Shown: positions 56,887 to 64,000 of the stretch, one piece after another
How the letters are laid out: each line of letters starts with the position of its first letter
Position numbering within the stretch: position 1 is the first letter of the stretch
Assembly: GCF_900156205.1 (NCBI RefSeq)
Contig: NZ_FTNA01000009.1
Span: forward strand, 8,001-72,000
Origin: Leptospira interrogans
GTDB taxonomy: Bacteria > Spirochaetota > Leptospiria > Leptospirales > Leptospiraceae
DNA: 64,000 bases
Direction of reading: 5' to 3'
The notes under the pieces: generated by a model
What the model saw: the letters and a program-made list of their open reading frames with translations, nothing else
Database searches by the model: none
What the model was told of the DNA's origin: nothing
Made by a program: the position numbers and the translations under genes

Positions 56887-58026
56887 TTAATTGGAAGCCA
56901 GAAGTTCTATGTTCGATTCAAAACGGGCTCTTTCTCCCGGCAAATCGGATTTCCCTGCGAGTTCTATTCCTAAAATGAGATGGCCGTTTTCGTCCAGTGT
57001 TAACCAACGAATTATACCGTGAACCGTAAACGGAGCCTGCATTTTAAAAAAGATGTCGAATACAAAATCGTTTTGTTTGGGTAGTGTTTCGATTAAATGT
57101 GGATTTTCGATCTTAACCCTGATCCCGCCTTTCGAAATTTCAAGGATTGAAAAATGTTCAGAAGTTTTGATCGTGTTCGATTCTTTAATTCTTTCTATCA
57201 TATCATTTGCTAAAGTTTGAAATTCTTGTATGTCCTTTTCGGTAAAAGATTGTTCCTTGCTCTGTATAGAAAAATAACCAATTGGAATCTGTTCTTCCGA
57301 GTGATTTATATAAACGATTGGAACAATCAATTCGGAAATAATTTGTTGATCTTTGTATTCTTGAATACAGGAATCTAGATCGTCGTCTATTTCCTTTTCG
57401 TAGTGGATTCTTCCCGGAGAGTTATTTTTATAAGAGTTTGGATCTTGAGTGTTTTCTAAAAGAAGGTATTTAAGCGTTTTTTTGACGATTTCGAATTTAT
57501 GATTCAAACCAGGCCCGAACGTATCTATGTTTACGGTATCGTTTGTTTTTTGTTTGAGCCGATTTTTAAAGTCTTCGAAGTTTACTTTAACTAAAGTAGG
57601 AATATTGAACATATTTGCTTCGATTACTGTTTTGGAAGAGACTACATTAGTTACATACATTGTATCCGATTCAACTTGAAATCTTTGAGTTTCTCTGTTT
57701 TTTCTCGCGATGGCAAGTTTTTCTACTTTGATTATAAAAAGTGAATTTTCCAATTTTTGAAGAAGAATACATTCTAATTGTATGTATTTAGCGAGAATCG
57801 TATAAAGAATGAAAGAGTTTTCTTTTGGTAAATCTTCTTCTTTGGAGACTTGTATGATTATTTTCTCACCTTCTTCTAAAACTTTTTTAATGACTGCTTT
57901 TCTATCAAATGGATCGATTTTGAAAACAAGTTCCTTATCTAAAAGATACTTTGTGATTACATGATCTTTTTGTTCGGCGGAAGTGATCGTATCCGTTTCT
58001 CTTTCTGTTTTTTCTATATATTCCAT
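56887..58026 (-). CDS. DUF1577 protein with PilZ-like and GAF-like regions
   Basis: 379 residues, cytoplasmic. The N-terminal half is YcgR-like ([38 protein letters not shown]) and runs into [12 protein letters not shown], an RxxxR-type motif used by PilZ domains to bind c-di-GMP. Residues ~215-295 look like a GAF module ([20 protein letters not shown], then [20 protein letters not shown]). Residues ~300-370 are PilZ-like ([15 protein letters not shown], then [20 protein letters not shown]). DUF1577 is a Leptospira-restricted family as I know it. Inferred: a c-di-GMP or second-messenger effector. ATG 58026. Confidence 0.8.
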   Translation of the reverse strand: MEYIEKTERETDTITSAEQKDHVITKYLLDKELVFKIDPFDRKAVIKKVLEEGEKIIIQVSKEEDLPKENSFILYTILAKYIQLECILLQKLENSLFIIKVEKLAIARKNRETQRFQVESDTMYVTNVVSSKTVIEANMFNIPTLVKVNFEDFKNRLKQKTNDTVNIDTFGPGLNHKFEIVKKTLKYLLLENTQDPNSYKNNSPGRIHYEKEIDDDLDSCIQEYKDQQIISELIVPIVYINHSEEQIPIGYFSIQSKEQSFTEKDIQEFQTLANDMIERIKESNTIKTSEHFSILEISKGGIRVKIENPHLIETLPKQNDFVFDIFFKMQAPFTVHGIIRWLTLDENGHLILGIELAGKSDLPGERARFESNIELLASN

Positions 58027-58281
58027 CAGTAATATGTCTTTTAAGGAGAATTGTTTGGATGATTATCCTCTTTAGAAAGGATTCAGTAAACGAAAAATTA
58101 GAAATTCGAATTATAAAAAGATAAAGTTTATTATAATGTTAAAAAATGCTTGAAATAACTATAAAATAATTTATTGAATATAATGAGAATTCTGACCCTA
58201 AAATTTGGGTAATTGAAAATAGAGCAAAGATGGAATTGATATATTTTGATGCGATTGCATAAAATGGAAGATTAAAGAAGT

Positions 58282-58376
58282 CTTATTCATAACTATATAA
58301 TAAAGTACCTAATATTTTGTATGGAATCAGCGTTTTGTGATAAAATTAACTGTACTCAATTTTATAAGATCAGTAG
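58282..58376 (+). repeat. Dispersed repeat family D
   Basis: CTTATTCATAACTATATAAT, then AAAGTACCTAATATTTTGTA, CAGCGTTTTGTGATAAAATT and TGTACTCAATTTTATAAGAT. Nearly identical to 3033-3128. Confidence 0.75.
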
Positions 58377-58764
58377 TTTGTGCCTAATAATTGAGTATTG
58401 GAAATTTTCGCCATAAAGAACTATTTGAGTGCAACATATTGGTACTCTGTTCTATAGTTCTTGAGTGGAAAATCGTATCGATTCTTATTAAAAACGAACT
58501 TGAATTTCTTTCTACGTTTTCGTAAAAATAAGACAAATTTTTAATGAGAAATCGATTGCATTTAAAAGAAATGTTATTTTAAGGTTCAAAAAACGTAAAG
58601 TTTTAGAAAACTTCAAAGCATTCTATTTGAAAAGTGTATGAAACTTTTAAGTTGCTTAAATGATTTAAATTTCTTCCGGTTTTGTTTTTCAAAACAGGGA
58701 AGTTTTTCTTTTTTTAACGCGAAAGGGATAGATGCGAGGTCAATAAATTGAAACTTAAGTCGAA

Positions 58765-58858
<94 letters not shown>

Positions 58859-58874
<16 letters not shown>

Positions 58875-59197
58875 TTTTTTTGGATCGATTTTTAGGTTTT
58901 GGAATTTTTTATAAATTTTTTTCTGTTTTAGGAATGATCCTGATTTGTTATTCTGCGATTATATACTCTCAATTTTATGATCAAAATTCTTCTCTCGTCA
59001 CAAACCAATCTTCTGAAACCGAAAAAGAAAAAACGATAGAATTTAAATCAGAAGATTTTGTATCTCAAAAAGAGCAGTTTGCGATCGGTTATGATTTGGA
59101 AATTGCACACTACGGAGATTTAACCGAGTTAATTCTTGTTCAATATGTTTCGAAAATAGAAAACCCACCTCCGGAAAAGCTCTTTTTTTCGATTTAA
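58859..59197 (+). CDS. Small membrane-anchored protein upstream of SulP-CA
   Basis: 113 residues from ATG 58859. The frame is open back to 58748 but that part is repeat-derived. TTG 58880 and ATG 58934 are other candidates; none has a good ribosome site. One helix ([20 protein letters not shown]) is followed by an acidic, probably periplasmic tail of ~70 residues ([20 protein letters not shown]). The stop is 42 bp before the SulP-carbonic anhydrase ATG, so co-transcription and a helper role are possible. Family unknown. Confidence 0.55.
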
Positions 59198-59238
59198 CAA
59201 TTTCGAAATTTTTGGCTTTAAAGCCGAAGGAGCATATT

Positions 59239-61464
<2,226 letters not shown>

Positions 61465-61506
61465 GTTTTCATTTTAAAAATATAGGTTATCAAGATAGAA
61501 TACAAT

Positions 61507-61613
61507 AGAGTTGTTGAAAAATTTCATAGCGATAGCGGCGATTAACAAAACTGCTTCAATTGACCATTTCATGAAATAGAAACAAGATGGAGAATTAATT
61601 CTTCAACAACTCT
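61507..61613 (+). repeat. Family B MITE-like element
   Basis: 107 bp, AGAGTTGTTGAAAAATTTC to AATTAATTCTTCAACAACTC followed by T. Contains marker GATTAACAAAACTGCTTCAA. It is a few bases longer than other copies through an extra CGATAG near the left end. Confidence 0.8.
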
Positions 61614-61818
61614 AATCAATTCTTACGATTTGTATTTTTGATTTCTAAATGATTTATATTTGTATATCAAGTTCTGATTCTCTTGAAAAATTACTATAGA
61701 ATTTTAATAACAAAAAAGTTTTCGAAAACCATAAACTGTCTTAGGGAACTGAATCTGTGGGAATAGATTATTCCTTGTTTTTGGCGGGAGATTTTTATAC
61801 ACGCCAGAGATCTGAAAT

Positions 61819-61900
61819 GCGACCCATGGAGAAGTTGTTTCGAGATCGCAGGTCCCCAAAGCGAACGCGTAGTCGAGTCAGAGCGCGATACTGCAACTTG
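61819..61900. other. GC-rich intergenic segment of unknown nature
   Basis: From GCGACCCATGGAGAAG to GCGATACTGCAACTTG the base composition is visibly GC-richer than the AT-rich flanks, with several CGCG/GCGCG steps. One frame gives a short Arg-rich peptide from ATG 61818 without a ribosome site. It may be a structured RNA or a remnant of foreign DNA. Confidence 0.35.
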
Positions 61901-62004
61901 TATTTTGAATTGTCGTCAGGGTTTGATCACAATTGATCGGACTTGAAAACCTAAAGTTCAATTTCTTTCGGAAAGTCGCGACGATTCTTCTATGTGTTTT
62001 GCGC

Positions 62005-62020
62005 AATAGGCGTGCCTATT
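62005..62020. promoter_or_regulatory. 16-bp palindrome upstream of metal operon, possible operator
   Basis: AATAGGC-GT-GCCTATT is a perfect 7-bp inverted repeat 41 bp before the lipoprotein ATG at 62061. A TTGACA lies just after it (62026-62031). Position and symmetry fit a dimeric metal-sensing repressor or activator site. No regulator gene is in the window. Confidence 0.5.
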
Positions 62021-62060
62021 TTACGTTGACAAGTTCAGATGAACATTAAGTTGATAAGAT

Positions 62061-62438
62061 ATGGGCCAAGCTATATTCAAAACATGGATCGGATGTACAT
62101 TGTTAGCCGTTCTTATGTTGACTTTGGGCTGTGGGCCAATTTGCGGATTCGATTCTAAAATAAAAGAAACGATCGAAACTCTTCAATCTTCTTGTCATCA
62201 AGAATCGAATTCGGATGAAGCTCCAGGTTGCGATTGGGATTCCGGCTCGATTACTTTTTCGGAAATCGGTACAAACTTTTTTAAACTACTAAAATTTTTT
62301 ATACCACCTCAAATTCATTCCTCAAACGTATACTTTTCGTTTTTTACTTTCAAGATGGATATCCGATTCATTTCTGATTTTTTCAAAGCTGGCTTAAACG
62401 AAATTCAAACGTTAGACTCAGTTCGTCTTTTGATTTAA
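62061..62438 (+). CDS. Small Cys-containing lipoprotein, first gene of probable metal-efflux operon
   Basis: 125 residues. The signal peptide IGCTLLAVLMLTLGC has lipobox Cys24. Just behind it are further cysteines and acidic residues (GPICGF, SSCHQESNSDEAPGCDWDSG), plausible metal ligands. The C-terminal half is aromatic-rich (VYFSFFTFKMDIRFI). Placed 123 bp before the CzcC-type gene on the same strand and behind a palindrome at 62005. Likely accessory to heavy-metal efflux (binding or sensing in the periplasm). Family not recognised. Confidence 0.72.
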   Translation: MGQAIFKTWIGCTLLAVLMLTLGCGPICGFDSKIKETIETLQSSCHQESNSDEAPGCDWDSGSITFSEIGTNFFKLLKFFIPPQIHSSNVYFSFFTFKMDIRFISDFFKAGLNEIQTLDSVRLLI

Positions 62439-62561
62439 TTTATAGTCCCACATATTTTAATCCTTTCTGTTTTGAAATCGATAGAACGTTCTTTCGATCT
62501 TAAAATTTGAAAGAGTTTTGCTCTGATACAGAAATTTTCGATTTAAATATTGAGGTAGACT

Positions 62562-63941
62562 ATGCGAATTAAACGGGACCATCTTCCTGAAAATTACAAA
62601 AGTATATTCTATTTTTTGAAACTATTTTTGATTTTAATGAAAAACGTTGCAGATGATTTTTTAAACTTACCTATTTTGTTCAATACGATATTTTTTTTGG
62701 CAATTTTAGTTTGCCCTGTTCGATCAGAAAACTCTTCTCAATTGGACGTTCGAACTATTCTTGATAAGGCCGAAAAAAATTCTCCTTTATTACTTTCTTT
62801 AAATGCGGACTTGGAATCTCTTTTTTATCAACGTAAACAGCAGGGAAAAACACAGAATCCTTCTTTGACTTTAGACTATGGTCGTAGGAGTGCCGCGAAT
62901 GAAAGTGGTTCAGAATATGCCCTTCAGTTTGAACAACCCGTGTATTTTCCGGGTAGAAAAGAACTACATCAACTTTTAGTGGATAATGATTCTAAAATTA
63001 AGGAGATTCAACTTCAAGAAGCGAATAACTCAATTCGATTTAACGCACTTAAGTTTGCTTATCGTTATCTGGTTTCTGCCGGAAAAAAAAATCACGTCAA
63101 AGAACGTCTTAAAAGATTATCTATCTTAGAAAGTTACATCCGTGCTAGACCGTTTATCACTCCTCAATCAAAAACTGATTTGTTTATCATTCAAAGAAAA
63201 ATTTTGGCTCTTAGAAAACATTTCAACGATCTAGAATTGGATGCAAATAAACAATATGAAGCAATGAATTTGTATCTTATGCTTGAATCCGTTCCTTCGT
63301 TTCGAATTCCATTTTTTACGGAAGGAGTAAAATTCAATTTTAATGAACTACTAAACAAAGCAGTTTCTCAAAATCTGACTTTGATGGCTGCTAAAGGTGA
63401 AATCGAAAAAGCGAAAACAGAATTAAACCTTGCCAGTTTGGAAAAATATCCGGATTATTCTATCATCAGCCAAGTGGGAGAAGACAGATCAGGAGTCGCC
63501 AACAGATTTTATGATTTCGGTTTTAAGTTTAGAATTCCAGTATGGGATCGGTTTCAAAATAAAATTTCTGCTGCGGAGGTCAATGTAAAGTCCAAACAAG
63601 AAATTTTTCGTCATCAAGAAAATCTTGTCAAGACCGCATTTAAACAAGCTTTTTTAGATTACGAACAATCCAAAATCAATCTCAAACTTTTTAATCTTTC
63701 TAAGTTAGACGAAATTGAAAAGGATCTGATTTATGCGGATGTGGAATTCAAAAAAGGAAGAATATTGATGATCAGTTATCTGGAATTGGAAAACCAACTT
63801 CATGAAACACATCATGCGATCTTGGACGCTCAGATTGCGCATTTGGAAGCTCTGCTCAATTTGTTGTATATCACAAACGAAAAAGAAATTATAGGAACTT
63901 TGCAACATGCTGTCCAGACTTTTGAATATCAGCTTAAGTAA
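62562..63941 (+). CDS. CzcC/TolC-type outer-membrane efflux protein
   Basis: 459 residues. An early hydrophobic segment ([13 protein letters not shown], residues ~46-58) acts as signal. The N-terminus before it is long, so translation may start later, for example at Met27. The mature part shows the two-fold OEP layout: [53 protein letters not shown]. In the second repeat come [40 protein letters not shown] and [20 protein letters not shown]. FxxPxxxPGRK and FRIPVWDR are typical of CzcC/CusC. It forms the outer-membrane channel of a heavy-metal RND pump. It overlaps the next gene (63907) by 35 bases. Confidence 0.85.
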   Translation: MRIKRDHLPENYKSIFYFLKLFLILMKNVADDFLNLPILFNTIFFLAILVCPVRSENSSQLDVRTILDKAEKNSPLLLSLNADLESLFYQRKQQGKTQNPSLTLDYGRRSAANESGSEYALQFEQPVYFPGRKELHQLLVDNDSKIKEIQLQEANNSIRFNALKFAYRYLVSAGKKNHVKERLKRLSILESYIRARPFITPQSKTDLFIIQRKILALRKHFNDLELDANKQYEAMNLYLMLESVPSFRIPFFTEGVKFNFNELLNKAVSQNLTLMAAKGEIEKAKTELNLASLEKYPDYSIISQVGEDRSGVANRFYDFGFKFRIPVWDRFQNKISAAEVNVKSKQEIFRHQENLVKTAFKQAFLDYEQSKINLKLFNLSKLDEIEKDLIYADVEFKKGRILMISYLELENQLHETHHAILDAQIAHLEALLNLLYITNEKEIIGTLQHAVQTFEYQLK

Positions 63942-64000
63942 TCCGATTCTATCGACGGGAACCGTATTTTTTTTATTCATCTATTCTTTTTTCACTTTGA
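63907..64000 (+). CDS. Start of next efflux-operon gene (partial)
   Basis: ATG 63907 opens a frame that reaches the window end. The 31 visible residues ([20 protein letters not shown], then a hydrophobic run) form an N-terminal membrane helix. The S-L-S-N-P-hydrophobic pattern is what I expect at the start of a CzcA/CusA-type RND pump; a CzcB-type fusion protein is the alternative. An AGGA lies about 11 bases upstream, and the gene overlaps the CzcC-type gene. Confidence 0.55.
   Translation, partial: MLSRLLNISLSNPILSTGTVFFLFIYSFFTL

Overview
The window looks like chromosome of a pathogenic Leptospira (spirochaete, interrogans/kirschneri/noguchii group). The DNA is AT-rich. Several products belong to Leptospira-typical families: tandem DUF1554 lipoprotein, DUF1577, many spirochaetal lipoproteins and FadL- and RND-type envelope proteins. 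Genes are mostly single or in pairs, separated by long AT-rich gaps full of short dispersed repeats. I saw no rRNA, tRNA, CRISPR array, prophage or intact insertion sequence.

Layout. 1-4500: end of an unknown gene, a DegT-fold protein that seems to lack its catalytic lysine, and a small membrane protein. 5000-9200: an unknown protein divergent from a DUF2804 protein, then a HAD hydrolase and a DJ-1/PfpI protein. 10300-19500: a frameshifted GNAT acetyltransferase, a secreted zinc phospholipase C/S1-P1-like protein, a NamZ-like muramidase, a large cyclic-nucleotide-fold protein, and a coupled lipoprotein pair. 21000-27200: a lone RND efflux pump, then an unusual HisI-like protein with MltG. 28300-36700: a coiled-coil protein, a DUF2339-DUF3999-like fusion, a Cys-rich lipoprotein, a YceK-ankyrin fusion, and an acyl-CoA dehydrogenase like methylsuccinyl-CoA dehydrogenase. 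36800-44600: small proteins, the DUF1554 lipoprotein, a second homopolymer-frameshifted gene, a class III adenylate cyclase, and a zinc-ribbon SDR.

45600-54200 is the most system-like part. A FadL-type porin diverges from a tight cluster of DUF3604 (PHP-like), a membrane-anchored parvulin, a HupE/UreJ_2 membrane protein (ATGA overlap with the parvulin) and a TonB-dependent receptor. I read this as a possible outer-to-inner-membrane metal uptake module. 54300-61500 holds a small unknown protein, DedA, a lipocalin-like protein, a DUF1577 PilZ/GAF-like protein, and a SulP transporter fused to a beta-carbonic anhydrase. From 62000 a Cys-rich lipoprotein and a CzcC-type outer-membrane factor start a probable heavy-metal RND operon that runs off the window end, behind a 16-bp palindrome.

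The gaps hold at least four dispersed repeat families with recognisable ends. One is a ~100-bp element with inverted ends AGAGTTGTTGAAAAAT (10 copies). One is a ~210-bp element ending in TTGTCCCAAAAC that carries TGTGGGAAC-type palindromes. One is a ~175-bp element ending in TAACGTGAGTTCG. One is a ~95-bp element containing AAGTACCT and GGTACTCAATTTTATA. Two open reading frames (51681 and 58748) appear to have been extended in frame by such repeats. Functions come from motif recognition by eye; no database search was run.
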